Positions 24,616-38,779 of a DNA stretch of 64,000 nucleotides are shown here, one piece after another. Below the pieces are notes generated by a model. That model worked only from the letters and a program-made list of their open reading frames with translations. It did not search any database and had not been told where the DNA came from. The stretch's first letter is position 1. Each line of letters starts with the position of its first letter. Source of the stretch: Anas platyrhynchos (lineage: Eukaryota > Chordata > Aves > Anseriformes > Anatidae); NCBI RefSeq assembly GCF_047663525.1, contig NC_092602.1, forward strand, positions 8,863,501 through 8,927,500, read 5' to 3'. The position numbers and the translations under genes were made by a program.

Positions 24616-26609
24616 AGTCTCTGATGACTCTGATGAAAATGTTTAACACATTCACTGCTGGAGCACTTCAGAGTGAAATCTCCACACTGCTTACTGGCTT
24701 CAGGCAGCCTTCCTGCCTTCATATTCTTGCCACATAGAGCAAACCACAATGCAAAGGTAGCCTGAATGGTGAATCACCGCATCAATCGTACATTGCACCT
24801 GGGGGATTTTCTTTCTGTCAGATTACCCAAAGAAATAAAAGCTAAGCACATATGAAATACAAAGCTCAAAGCTTCATATTTGATCTTACTTTACCTTATA
24901 GTTTACTAAGCCTTGCTTAATGACTTTTTTAAAATCAGTAAATCTTGCCAGTGTCCACACCATGCATCTTCTGTAAAAGAGCATAACAAAGTTGCTTTAA
25001 TAAAACAGTAGGTTTTTTTGCAATTCTGCAAAACATTAGAGCCAAAAGCTCTGAGGTCCAGCATGTGTCAGTCAGCAACCAGAGCACCTGGGAAGAGAAC
25101 GGCCGCTGAGTCAGGCAGACCTAATTCCTAGCAGAGCCGTGATGAGCAGCATGGGCTGCACAGCACAAGAGGCCCCACCTGGTTCTTAGTTTCACAGTTC
25201 TTGCACTAAAAAAGTTTGACATATGGCTCCATATCTGCCTGCTGTCTTTATAAAGGTTGTTACCTGTGATCACTTTCCAGCTATATTAGTGGGAAGAGGA
25301 GATTAATTTGGGCAGATTTACACGTGTATTTCAGTACAGGCTTTGAACTTGCACTCACTAAAATGCATCTCATAGCTAAATACTATTTCATGTATCAAAT
25401 ATACTATACTATATAAAATACTATTTCATGATATCTCAATAAATGGATTTGATGGACAACATTTTTTTTGTAGCTGTATCTTCCCGTAAGGTTATATGGG
25501 GAAAGAGAGAATAGTCCAAGAAAAATAAATGGTTTTGTCCAAGATAAACCACAGTCCCTGCAGAATCGTTCCTTGGTCTCCACATCTCTGTCTTGGCAAA
25601 TACAGGCATGTGCAACAGCTCTAATGTGACTCTTCATTTCACCCCATTGCAAAACATCACTGATCTCATAATATTTCTCAGTCGCTGCGTGGCTTTCATG
25701 TTTCATTTTTTCAGAAATTATTCTAAGGGACTTAAAGAATCATCAGTTATGGTGGTTTTTCATAGCAGGGCTAGAAACCCTAGCCACTCACTACCAAGAG
25801 ACTCAAGTGGATTTTGCCCATTTGCTTTCATCAAACACTATGGAGAAATTAACTCCAGACTAATTCTCCAGATTTCTTTCAAATTTGGTTTTCAGCTCAG
25901 CAGATCAAACATCTGTATCTGGAAACCAACCCTTGTGCTGCCAAGGAGGAGACCTGGAAGTGGCAAGAAAGGGAACAGGGATTGTTATTCCCAGACCACT
26001 TCTGCAAATGGCAAGATGTCTTTGCGATCTGCCCCAACAGATGCCTCCTCTAGGCGATCCCATTAGTCCTTACATACATGAATGAAGACTGAGCCTCCTT
26101 CTCTCTTTCAGTGCATAACCTTTACATTCTTACTGGTGCAATACTCAACTTCAGCCTTATTACGCTGCAATGTCTGCACCAACCCTCCCGTGTGAGGCAC
26201 AGCTTAGCTGTTCAAACGCGGTGGCTCAGAACTGCGACCTCTATTTATTTATTTGTTTCTTAATACTTTCATGTTTATTGTCATTGCCTGGGAGCTCAGT
26301 TTGCCTTGGCACAAATCTCCACACACAGTAGTGCACTGACTTTCTGGTCCTCCTCTACCTGCGTGAAGGGCTTTCTATACTGCATGAAAAAGAGTTCAGG
26401 TATTTACAGACCCTTAGGGGCCAAGATACACTTGCAGAGATTTACAACAGCACTTCCGTGTCTAGTTGTCAGTGCAAAGAAAAGTATGCAGGCCAATAGA
26501 GTTCCACTTTCATGAGAAAATACTGAAGAATTCAAGATCGGAGCATATAAAATCCAGTGAAAACTCTGGGAGATACCATCAAAGGCATAAGAACTGTACG
26601 TAATAACAC

Positions 26610-26870
26610 CCAGTAATATTAATTGATTAATATTACACTGTAAAAGCCTATTATAATAAATGTATTATGAATAGATTGTGATAAATATTATAGATTACAC
26701 AATAAATAATACTTAATATATTATTAATCTATATTAAATTGCTAAGCATATTTTGGTATTATAAAGTTATAGCAACATATTAATATAATTTAATGGTTAA
26801 CATATAATATTGAATTATATTTATGAAATTCAATAATCTAGATCTCATATCCTACTGCGTATTTTAATTA
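26610..26870. repeat. AT-rich low-complexity block
   Basis: About 260 bases of almost pure A/T, with many TAATATTA and ATTATAAT motifs and imperfect inverted repeats. It looks like expanded simple sequence or a decayed terminal-repeat element. No coding frame is present. Confidence 0.7.
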
Positions 26871-29800
26871 GAACTGCAGTCATTAACAAAGTCACCATTT
26901 CCTAACTAACAAACAGGCACAGTATTTTTACATTGTCCTTTATACTGTTTGGGGTTCTGTTACATCTTTTTCCAGCTCCTCAACTGAGACCAAACTTCAA
27001 AGTAATTCACCACCTGAAGGACGGGCATTGATAAGGGTAACGCGACAGTTACCTTACCGGTGGCAATCAACCCCGAATGGGCAGCGAGCTTCAGACTCGA
27101 AGAACATCAGGACAGAGTTGAAGAGATGGGAAGAAGTTCCCTTGCAGGTAGGTTCCTGTGGAGGTTCTCACTGTGCACATGTCCGATTGCATCATCCAGT
27201 GACCGAAGGGACTGGGCCAGCCTCTGGAGGCAGCAGCAGCCGCTCCTTCAGCCTCGCTGGAGAAAGCGTGACCCTTGCTGTTTGCTTTGGCAGCAGAGCG
27301 TTGCGCTGAGCCAGTGTAATTTCACCTGGAGTTCCAACATGCTCCTGACACACTGAGCTACCATCTGCAGAGCCTGCTCCTCCAACAGTGAAGCTGTTTT
27401 CAGATGACAACTGGAAAAGAAAGGCTGGTTGCTGGTTGCAAGCCAGCCCTCATAACCAGCCCAGGATCCTAGGCATGAAGAGACAATCCCAAAGATCACC
27501 AGCATCTACATGGGCTCTGCACATACTTCTTATTCAGTACAAGAAAGTTGGAGATGCAAATTAAGGAGACGCCTTCTGAGAACTCTGAGATCACGTTGCT
27601 GAAGCAGGATTCACGGCAGTACAGGGCCAGACTAAAGAGAACAAGGTTGCTGCCTAGTTTGCACAAACGGGTAGGTCTGTGGCATGAATGGCATTTCGGG
27701 CACTGTTTTCTCCATGCCTCCTTGTCTTCAGTGTAGTTTTCCATTGACAACAGGAGGAAAAGAACATGACTGGACAGAAGGCCAGGCGTTTCTACTTAGC
27801 AAAGAAAAGCTGACTAAGATGCTGGTTCTCAATTTATCACTCTTCATCTCTCTCTTTTTTTTTTAAAATAAACTAAAGAACCCTAAACACATACCAAACT
27901 CATACTGTGTTCTCATGCTAGCATCCTAACCATCCTCCTTTGCCTTTTGTCTTTGCACTATTCAAATTACATTGCAACATACTCTAAAAGATGCCTCTTT
28001 TTGCTGGTGTTTGTTTGTGGAGCATTGTCTGCTATCACTGTGCTCTTTCTGTAATAAATAACAATTTCTCAACTCTAAATTAAGTTTAAATGGTTGGACA
28101 AGAGTCTAGGAAAGTTTCCAAGAGCGTGCAGCCAAAGCCAAACTGAATGCACTTCATACACTGTTTGTCTCCTCCTCCAATCATGCTTATTTATAACCCA
28201 ACAACATCAGTTGTCTCTATATGATAATCAAATTATAGAAATACAGGCAACATGCTGGGAATTTATTGTTCAAATCTTCTAACAGACCTAAAGAAGGATG
28301 CAGACCACAGATGTTGGTGGTCATCACAGTATTTGTCTCAGTACAATTTTTCAGAAACTGGGAAATCCCAACCTTTGTGTGTTTCATTCCTTTCGACACA
28401 AACAAATTTTCTTATTGATGGCTATGGTTTTGCTCCCATGAAAATCAGGTTTGTACAGTTGTTTAGAGATCTGGAAAAAACGAAACTCAGAAACTGCAAA
28501 TTTTGGTACTAAAGACCCTCTCATTCATGTATTTGTGATGAAAACTAAGTCCATAATCTCCTTTACTTCAGGAAAACCAAACCCTGCTTCTTTTGTTACT
28601 GAATTTAGAAATGGAAACACTTTCTAAAATTACACATGGACTTATGTTCCACTGAGACTAACATTTAAACATTTTCAAAATCAAGGCTTTCTGATTTGCT
28701 TGTTAATTTCAAAGCATCCCAGGGAAAAACTCTTCTGGTTCTAGCTGAGAAATGTGTACTTCATCTCAAATCTTGAAAACGTGCTTCTGACTGCAGTGTT
28801 AATGGCTGAACAGATTCCTCCTGCAAGCCCTGAAAGGCTCTGAGGGTGATCACAAGCACTCCCGTGTGGTAGGAGCACAGCATCAGCAACAGGGCTGTGA
28901 TGGATGACTGAGGAGGCAAGCCTACAGCTCAAAGAGGGCATGTGTCAACAGCCCGACACTACTCAAGGACTATTTTCCAGCATATAAAGGGAAAGAATTA
29001 TAAAGCCTCAGCCATTATAACTTTCAGTTTCCCACTGTAGGGGATCCCCCTTTGTGGGCTGTTAGTACGAACTAAGAGAAAGCACCTGAGTAGGATTGTC
29101 ACAGGACACCCACCGCTTCTCACCTCCCTGAAGCCATCAAAAGGACCCACCAGAATCCCAAGAACTCCCATGTCTTTGCTGAATTTTCCTAGGTTAAAGG
29201 CAGAGCTGCTGCTTCCTTCTTCCTTCCTTGTTGGTTACAAAGTGAAGCCTGAAATAAACGTGCTGAACACAGACAAAAATATCCTCTATTCTACAGTTCA
29301 ATCAACAGATGGAAAGTCAATTAATTGCATGGCTCTGCTTGAGACGCAAGGCACAGGCCCACTCCCAAGGGGAACTTTTCTCCATTAACTTTATTCAGCG
29401 AGCACATCCAGGCACAGCTTGCTGCACAGCATCGGCGCTCAATTCTTCCTGTAACAGTGCACCCATGCTCAGGATTAGATTAGCAGTGAAACCTTCTGGT
29501 TCAGTATTTAACTCCTTAGTGCCCTTTTGGAGCAAATCCAGCAGGAGCTGTTTCTTAAATGTTTCTTAAAGATTAAACTTCATTAGTACAATTATTAAAG
29601 CAGCAGAAAATGTTGACACTAGGAAACAAAAGGGAGCCTTGTGTGCATCCAAAGACACCAAGAATAAACTCTGTCTGAACTCTATTTTGATTAAATTAGG
29701 CCAAAGCACTATTGTAGTGACCCCAAAGGATATCTGTGGATGGTTTTAACTTACTTGAAAGTATTAAATTCACTGAAAGTAGTAAATAAAATACATTTTA

Positions 29801-32800
29801 TAGTTAAATGCACATGTACCTATATATAACAACCTATGCAGCTGTCATATGTGTTATAAGCTCTCAGTGAGACACCATCAGTGGAATTATTCCAGCAGAT
29901 TTTTTCTGTTGTTAAATACAGCAAAACACTCTTGAATGAAAAGGAATTATTGTGATGTTACAATGAAGTCAATAAACAGAGAATATGGCTCAAAACCACG
30001 TCTTTTGAGCAAATAATCATTTTTAGGGATGTTTTAGATGCTGAACACTGCATACATGATGGTGAATTGCTAACAGCCTTGATCAATCCTGAAACAACGC
30101 TGTGAGTACTGCCAGTGCCTGCAGCAAACGAAGATCTTCCAACTCAAAAGATCTCCTGCAAGTCAGCCTCCCAGCCAGGCACTCACTGGAATCCCAGTCT
30201 GCACAGCCCATATCCAGTGCTGGGCTCCCCATGCCAAAGGCTGGCGCCTCAGCTTACTGCACTGCTGTGCCGCAGTGGTACAGCCTCTTCTGCGATGAGG
30301 GGAGGCATAAACTCCTGCTCAAATGAGTCCCACTTTTTGCAGCCAAGGCAGGGTCTGCCAGATTTGCCTGAGTTAGCAGAACTGGCTAGAAAATAACAAT
30401 CATAGTTTGACCCATTTATATTTTGGAGTTCAAGCATTTAACTAAAAAATTCCCAACCCACTCAATTATCTGCCTCTGTGTAATTTTCTAATGAACAAGA
30501 CATTTGCCAAGACAATGGAGCCAAGAATCAGACTTATAATCCAAAGGATTTGTTTAAAAATCATGTTAGACACCAAGCTGTTCAGCATCTTCTATGCCAG
30601 GTTCCCAGCTGGGTAATAATTGGGGGTTTGCAGAGCTGTCAGCAGAGCTTTTCGGCTCCGCACTGTCTGAGGAGCAGAGCGAGGCCATGCTCGCTCTCAG
30701 TGAGATAGGTGTACAGCAGAGCATCACCTGCAAGTAGCAAGCTGCTACCTTACAGTTTTAGGTACAAAACTACAGTCTGTGCACGTGTTACACAACAGAT
30801 AAAACCACCTTTCCTTTCCGTCTCTTCCCTTCTACTCTCCCCTCTGCTTTTGCCATCTGTTACATAGCACCACAGCACAATTATTTACCCTTTTTAAAAG
30901 GCCTTACTTGACACTGCTGGGAAGCACTCCTTTGAATCAGGGCTGACCTGTGGCCTCATAGCCTGCCCCAGCCATTCAGCCGGGAGTCTCTTGCCCCCCT
31001 TTGGCCATTGCGTGGAGCAGGAAGTTCACAGAGCCCAGCTCTTTCCTCTGGCTGTCTCTGACCTGCACCTCTCAGCACTGCTGAGCTGGGAGCAGGGGAG
31101 CTGATAAGGCAGAGAGGCATTTCCAAGTGCTCACAGCCATGCACAGTTCAAGGGTTGCCTTGATCAGGGTTTGTTCAGTGGCTCCTCTTCAGTCTGGAAG
31201 TCCCCGGGGTCTGCTGAGCAGCGAGTGTGGCTCAAGGCAGCAGAGCCACTCAACACAGCAGGGGAGCTGAGGAAGCAGTTGTGTGATTTTCCCAGGGATT
31301 TTTAAAGAGGGAAGAAAGCAACGTGCCCACATCCTAAGCCCTTTAATGCCCCCCAAAGCCTAGAAGGATGTTCAGAAAAAGGCATACTTGTTGAAATACA
31401 TTGGGGCAAATCAAAAGGGAAAATATGAGGACAAAAGTAGTAATCTCAGCAAATTTGTGGCTAAAACTAAATCAAGGGAAGCGGCCAATAAGACAAGTAG
31501 CAGAACAACATCCACAGGGACCTTGTTGAACTTGAACAGAAACCTCACGTTGTTGGGTAAAGAGCAGGGCAGAAGTCTGCACCCGGGCAGAATAACACCG
31601 TGCTTAGCACAGGCTCTGCCGGGTAGGACCTGGGCTGGAGGTGGGAGCCAGGCTGACCATGCAGCACAGGGCGCTCCTGCAGCAAAGCAGGCCTACTGGG
31701 TGCCTTCAGGGGTGGCAGCAGCAGGTTAAAGGAGTTTTCCTTCCTTTTTTCAAACACCTGAAATACTGCAATCTGCCGTGAGAGCTGAGCCCTGTGAGCT
31801 CACCAGGGGTTGAACTAAAGGAGCCAGGTAAAAGCCAAATTCCTGGTGAGAGGAGGTGTGGCAAGCACAGAGGGGAAATTCAAAGGGACCTCCTGCGGTG
31901 GTGAGCCCTTAGGCTGTCCTCAGTGGTTAGTTCTTGAGCTGTCCTCTTTAACCTCACACAGGAGCTTTGGAAACTCCTCTGGTTTCACTCCGCCCAGCCA
32001 GGGGAGGCTGAAAGCTGGCTGTGAGCTGCACTGGGCTGGCTGTGGCTGAGCAGCACAGGCCTGAAGGAGCCGCTGTGCTCTGCAGGGCTAAACCCTGCTC
32101 AGGCACAGCCTCCTCGTGGCAGTCAAGGGTGTCAAGCAGAAGACAGAGATGAGGATAACGGTGTTTGAACCATGGCAAAACCCAAATATTTGCCTCCTTG
32201 TCCTTCCCCAAGCCCTCCAGCTGCCTCCCCAGCCCCTATCATGCTGGCTCTGCACTCCCCAGCGCAGCCTGTCCCGTGCCCAACACTTCCCCACAGCCCA
32301 GGGCCCTGCTCCTGCCTCCTGCGGTCAGCTGGCACTTGCTACAACCGTGCAGGAGATGCAGGGCGAACACTGTGGGCTGCACACACTGAGCCCCGAGCAA
32401 CTGCGATGTTACGTCTGCCTTGGGCTGTTTGTGCAGCTGGTGCAATTTTTTTTTCTTTCCGTTGAAGTACTTTATTTTAGTTAAGGGTATATAGAAACAA
32501 TAGGGACTTTTGTCTTAAGGGACCATTTGAAAACAAGCTCGTGCTCTCAGAAAGATAAGCAAGGAGGGGAAATACTTCTTAAAAATCCCCCCAAAATGAA
32601 AACTGAAAATAAAAAAATGACACCAGGCTTTTCTGGGATTCCCAGGTAAATGGCAGAGCTGTACTGCTGGGCACAGCGAGCCTTTCCAAGTGTTTCATCA
32701 GACTGAGTCAGGAATGAAGACCAGGACTAGCATCTGGATTTCATCTCCTCTCCTAAACGTGCATTCCTGCTCAGTTTTCAGACACAAACAAAAACAGCCA

Positions 32801-35800
32801 AACAGATCCCTCTTTCCTCTGGAGATGGCAGGCCCCTTCTCCCCCTATCCTTGCAGATTTCTCCTTCTGAGAAATAAGAGCATCCCTACAGCGTCACTGC
32901 TGGAGTTTCACACCACATCCTAGCACCTCACCAGAACCCCCTGCCATCCACCTCTAGCTAAGCACAGCAGAGCCTGGGGCTGCCTTTTGTTTGCATGCTT
33001 GTGTGAGTATTTTTGGCTACAGCCACTTCCTGCTTTGTGCACATCTACCTGGCACCACAGACGGAGGAAAAGGTGAGCTGCCCCAGCAGCTCACGGCCAC
33101 TGAGAGGGCTTTGCTGTCCCTTCCCACCCCAATCTGCTCCCAGCTGTGGTACCCCCCACTGAGCATCAATTAGCCCATGTCTGATAATTTGAATTGCTAA
33201 CTCAGAAAGTGTGATTACTAGTGTGGTTACTGTTCTAGTGCAAGTAAAGCAAATGAGCTCACGCGGGAGCTCTGATAAGTGTCAGAGCTGGTGCAGAAAG
33301 GGTAGGAAGGGAGCAGCGGGACGTGCCTCTCGGGGAAGCTGCACACTGCTGCTTGCCATGAATCCCAGCTTAAACACAGCCCCAGCACTCAGCATGGCTG
33401 TTGCTCAGAAACATTAGGCCCCCAAAATACAAGTCAGATGTGCGAGTGCTGCAAGTCAATAAAGATCTAATGAGAACCAGCACAGAGCAGGCAAATGCAG
33501 CACCAGCGGGTTTCCCTACCAGGGAAGGTGGGAACAGCAGATTCTAAACTGCTCTCGTGGTCCTGACGTACTTCACAAGCAGAGCAAAAGGAAAGCACAC
33601 GGAGAGAGAGACAGCAGCTCTACAAACAGTCCTTGTCATGTCCTGGTGCAAAGAGGATTTTTACTGATGGTGCAACTACTTTACCACAGACTAAGCTCCT
33701 AGTTCTGCTTCAGTCCCAGGGATTGCTTCATAATGACTTCCCTTCCTTCTGAATGGCCTTGGGACTTTGTGTCCTTCAGTCCTTTTCTTGTGCAAGAACA
33801 CAAAAAAGTGTTTGCTTTCTTCACCAAAAACTGGAGGAGCAGCATCTAAGGCGGGAGAAATTCAGCCTTCTGGGTTTTGCTTTCTGTCTTTTTTTTTTTT
33901 TTTCCTTTTCATCATGTTCATGTTTCAACGATGTTTTACTTTGGAAATTCCCCAGTGTTAAAATCCTTTCAAGAAATGGAGTTTTCAGTCTCTTGCACAA
34001 TTCCCTTTGGAGCTGTTGTATTATTTATCCTTAACCACTTTCCCACACAGTGATGCTGCAAATGGCTCCTTTCTTTCTTCAGAATTGTACACCCTTTCCT
34101 CTAGGGACACACTGATATCACAGTCCCAAAACTTACTCAGCTGGAATGTGAGGCAGAAATTGCAAAAATTCAACTGTCGTTCATTCATGAGAATGAGCAA
34201 TGGGAATGGAAAACCACCCTGCTTTCCCACATTTACAAATGGAACATTAAACTTTGTTGATGCCAAACGATGTCAAATGTTGAGCATAAGCATACCTGAG
34301 CTGAGCTGGATGAGTACCAGATTGTTATTTCAGTAGAGCATAAACGATTGTTAGAATTTCATGCACATCCTTCCTTTCTCTTCTGTGTTGTGCATTTAAG
34401 ACCTTTTTTTTTTTTTTCCACAGCAGATAATTATGTTTCTTGACATGTTGGAGTAAGGCAAATTAAGCTATTTAAATTAGAAAACACATGTAAGCTACTG
34501 TCAGCAATAGACTCCTAGATGGTTACAATTTTCATAGGCAGGTAACTTTGTCCCCCTTAATTATATCCCAAACCTGAGCAGGCTGCTCAGACCTGCATGC
34601 TGTGCAGGATGCCACATGCAGTACTACAGGAATGCCCAGACAATGTTGGAAGATGCCCAGAAACGTTGGAGCTGACAGATATGTGTTGAGCATTTTTCCA
34701 GATACACTAACAGCAAAACAGCTGTTAACCACAGATAGCATAACTGGAAAAAGCAGAGGGATGGAGAACAGAAATGTTTACAACAATTAAGTAATAAAGT
34801 TCAGTGACTGCCACCTCCTGCAAACCCTGTGAGAGAGCTCTCTGAAAGCAGGACTGCAATGGCAAACATCAGAAAACACAGTCCTGACCAAGGCTCTTGC
34901 TGAGTGAAGAAATCGAAGATACCAACAGTGCTACAGACCCTTTCCAAATCACGTGGTGGTAGCTGTACCAGCACAGAGCATTTCATCTCTTTGGTTTAAT
35001 TTACTTCTGCTATATTCACCACAAGCCTCATCCAGACTCCAAGCCAAAGCTGGCAGTGCATGGACTTCCGCAGAAGTAACTCAAGGAAAGATTGAGGCAT
35101 GATGAAAAATGTGAATTCAAGAAGACCTTAAGATACTCTTTTTATCATAAAAAGTAGAGCCACTGATCTCGATATCAAAGGGCAGATGGAACCAGCAGTA
35201 TTTCACAAAGAGAAACAAACTGATTTCCAGTGGTGCACTAGGGTCAGCATAGAAAGGACATAAAGTAAAAAATAACACACACAGGAACATCTGGTTTTTG
35301 TCTGCTACAAATTAAAGGACTTCCAGCAGCGTCTGGCCAGGGAGTCCTATTTAATTACAATTAAATTAATTTGGCCATCTCCAGCGCTTCATGCTAGCAG
35401 AATGGCTCTGAAACAAGAAAGAAATGGACTTGGTCCTTCAGCATCAGAGATCATCCCCTCTGAAAATCAAGAAACCAAAACCCAACTCCAGGTGCCACAA
35501 GCCATGGGGCTAACTGTACCTTGGCTTTCTTTCTGACCTTCTCCTTCTCTATCTGCATCTGCAGCTCTCACAGTGAAAGCAGAGAGTTTGGGATGCTGTG
35601 CAGCAGTAGTGACCAACCCTTCTGTCACTTCAGGCTCCAGGGTGAGTTACAGAAGGCTGAGATCCGCAGCTCAGGACTGCAGGTGCTCCCCTCACGTGGA
35701 CAGCATTCATCTCCTCCCTGCTGGTTTCCCAAGACCCACATCACGTACACACATCCTTCCCAGCTGGCAATCCCTGGTGCAGCCTCTTCAGTGCAGCATA

Positions 35801-36008
35801 GCAATGTCAACACTAAAAAGCAGGCAGTCCCCAGACCGTGTGGACTCCACAGTCCCTGAGATCCTCTGAGCTGCCCAAAAGCACAGGCAGTGCCTTACTA
35901 GTAAAACTGCATCTTTCTTCTTCCTTGGCTAGTTGGTCCGGGCCACTCTCTCCCTTGCAACTCCTCTTGGCACCGCAGAGCCCAGCCATGCCTCTGCTGT
36001 AGGGGCAT

Positions 36009-36045
36009 TTCTCTCTCTCTCTTTTTTTTTTTTTTTTTTTTTTTT
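36009..36045. repeat. (CT)n then poly-T tract
   Basis: CT dinucleotides merge into about 24 T, followed by CCTTTTC. Confidence 0.9.
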
Positions 36046-36508
36046 CCTTTTCAGCAGCCCTGCCCATTGTCTGTACTTTCTGGAATGAGGAGATGTAGTC
36101 CTCAAAGCCAGGTAGCCACCATCACGGGGTAACCCAAGTCCCCAAAGAAACCTTTCTGAACTCAGCCCTTTGCTCCTGCCAAAAGGCCATCAGCACTTTT
36201 CTTTCCTTCCTTCACCTGTCCCTACTCCTACAGGTGACTAAGAGACAAGTGAGGCTACGTTCCTGGCCCTTGATCTCTGTTTTCTTGTCAAGCACCAAAA
36301 AGGCGACATTCTTCAGCCTCCGAGCCAAGTCTGACTTCCCCTCTTCTGCTTCCTCCTCAACATCTGGCACTTGCTGCATGGTCAAGGGCAGAGCCGCTGG
36401 ACCCCAGAAGCCTGCCAAGCCCAGACTCTGCATGGACTGCACATGTGTTGGGTTTCCTTACCTGACTCTTGAATTCAGTGAGAATTGTTGCAGTTGAACA
36501 GGGCCATA

Positions 36509-36684
36509 CCATGATGGGGCACTGGCACAGGCTCCCCAGGGCAGTGACCATGGCACCGAGCTGGCCGGAGTTCAAGAAGCGTTTGGACACCGCTTTCAGA
36601 CACATCGTCTGGTTTTGGGGTAGTCCTTTGCAGACCCAGGAGTTGAACTCGATGATCCTTGTGGGTCCTTTCCAACTCGGGATA
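36509..36684 (+). mobile_element. CR1 LINE 3'-end fragment
   Basis: Typical CR1 3' text: GGCACTGGCACAGGCTCCCC, then GGAGTTCAAGAAGCGTTTGG, then GATGATCCTTGTGGGTCC and CCAACTCGGGATA. It is 5'-truncated, about 175 bases long, and the octamer tail is lost. It is the only interspersed repeat I can identify with confidence in the gene-free interval. Confidence 0.92.
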
Positions 36685-38740
36685 CATGCCAACACACATA
36701 TCTCACACATAGTAGTGGCCAAGACTTCCCAACACAATGTTTTGGAGGCTTGATTATTCAAGGACAAACAGTCATTTTGAAAATACAAACTTTGTTAACA
36801 AAAATGTCCAGGGAAGATTAGAGCAACAAGAGTATAGCAACAAATGCGCAGTGATTGTTTCCTCTAAATGCTCTCCCAGCCTCCAAAGGCGATTTGGAAC
36901 CTTCCTGGGTCGCAATCTTTGTATCCAGTAGCCCTTGATAATTTAGTTTCATGAACTTCTCTAATCCCATCCAGCTTCTGATTTACTGGATGCTAAGGGT
37001 TTTCAGGGCAAAATACTGTATACATGCAAACTTTCTGTTTATTTAAAAACAAAGGAATGTCTGTTTTTTTCACACGTTCTTTACATGCTGTTACAATTTT
37101 GAAAGCCATAACCTCACAGCAAAGCACATTAAGTATTACACAACAACGAAGTATCCGCAGTAATTAACTATTAGTTTAGTATCTCCAAAACTGTATTTCA
37201 AATGGCTGTTTTTGCAAGTCTCTAAGGCAATCCTGAGACACCTCTAGGTCACGTTAGCAGACAAGCTTCTGGGTCTGTAGCAAGGAAAGAGTGGAAGTGA
37301 CCCACTGAACAGAGCCGACAACCACCACTCCATCAGCACCAAGCCCTGCTTGAACATGAAATGAGAGCCAGTTCATGCTGGGCTATATGACCACATCTGC
37401 ACCAGAACATTAATTGGGCCCATGGAAGTCAGCCAGCATGCAGCAGCTGTGTCCAGGCTAGTAAACCGGTCAGCCCTAAAACTGGGTGGCTGCAGCAATT
37501 TGCCTTTTGGGAATAGCTCTTTGAGTTCTCCAACTGCCAACCCACATCCAGAAGCTGCTTGGGACAACTGCTGGTTGGACCAGGACAAGCTCCCTTTAAG
37601 GGCTTTGGGAATGGACTCTAAAAGAGCAACCAGAGAGCAAGGAACCCTGAGACTGCCTGGCCCATCACAGATCCTTTAGCCAACAGAAACAGCTTTTAGG
37701 GACTCCTTTGAAAAACAAGTTGAAACAGAAGTCATAGCCCAGTGGGAGTCCTGGAATATGAACTAAAAAAGGATTTACGATAAAAAAAGAAGAAGGGAGA
37801 CCGAGTAACTGCTTACTGTTATTCACAAATACAGGATTTATCTGTTCAACCATGACCCCGCACCTACATTTGGCTCACGCCTCATGGATTCCTTAGCCAG
37901 TTGAAGGGGATCTTCTGATAAATGCATATACGCTGTGACAAGAGTTCAGCACAAACGCAGAGTCATCACAAATCACAGCTTACAAACAATAAACTTCATT
38001 TCCCACGACCCACTAGGAAGCCAAACCCAAATTCCTATCCCAATTTGTGTTGACACTTAAAGGTGTTAACTGCTGAGCTGACAATCGCAACCAAAGCAGC
38101 GACAACACGGCCATCTCACTGAAAACATGTGACAGGATGGACATCATTTCCAACAGGGACGTGACAGAGATTAACAGGTCAGATTCTAGGTGAGAGCTAC
38201 TATCCATAATAAGCAGCTTCCACATGAAATTAAAGATTGGCTGTGCTTTTGATCTACTTTAAGTCCAAGTAGATTCATTGGTCCTACTTCAGTCAGTCAG
38301 CAAAGTGAGGATTAGCAGAAAACTTGTGGCAGTTCAGCTCTCAGAGGACAGGAGACTACATTTTCTAAACTATCAAAGTAGCATCTTCAATAACAAGGCC
38401 AAAAGTTGGAACCAGACCTCACTCTCTTCCTTACTTTGTGCTGATACCTATTCGTTCGCAACAGCAAATTCCATCCCCCAGATATTGTTCTTGTAAGAGA
38501 TCAGAGGCATTTTTTGCTTTTTTTTTTTTTTTCCTTTTGGGATTGTAATTTGGCTTTTCTAATCATCCTTAAAGTGTCACTAATATTAAAGTGATGTAAA
38601 AGAAATGGAAGTATTTAAATGATGACTTGTGAACTTGTGATTTTCTTCAGAGTTGACTTAACTCTGCTCCAGCCAAAGCGTAGTCAAAGCAAAGGAATTC
38701 TTGCCAAGGGGCTGCTTTTTCAAGACATTTCCAGGAACGC

Positions 38741-38779
38741 CCTAACAAGGGGAAACGCACCCCTAACAAGGGGAAACGC
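38741..38779. repeat. Two-copy 21-base tandem repeat
   Basis: CCTAACAAGGGGAAACGC occurs at 38741-38758 and again, unchanged, at 38762-38779. Confidence 0.95.

Larger units (their letters stand above)
24481..36508. other. Intergenic region, left half: no recognised gene
   Basis: About 12 kb upstream of GGT5. I found only simple repeats (T24 at 24592-24615, CT/T tract at 36009-36045), an AT-rich block at 26610-26870 and a CpG-bearing patch at 27000-27420. Open frames up to 157 codons (25593-26066) have no recognisable motif and no supporting structure. Confidence 0.5.

Noticed and set aside
25593..26066. Plus-strand open frame of 157 codons
   Set aside because: No domain or family resemblance; such a length is expected occasionally by chance in 64 kb on six frames.
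36357..36788. Open frames of up to 143 codons on both strands
   Set aside because: They overlie the CR1 3' end and are shadows of the repeat, whose 3' end here is noncoding.
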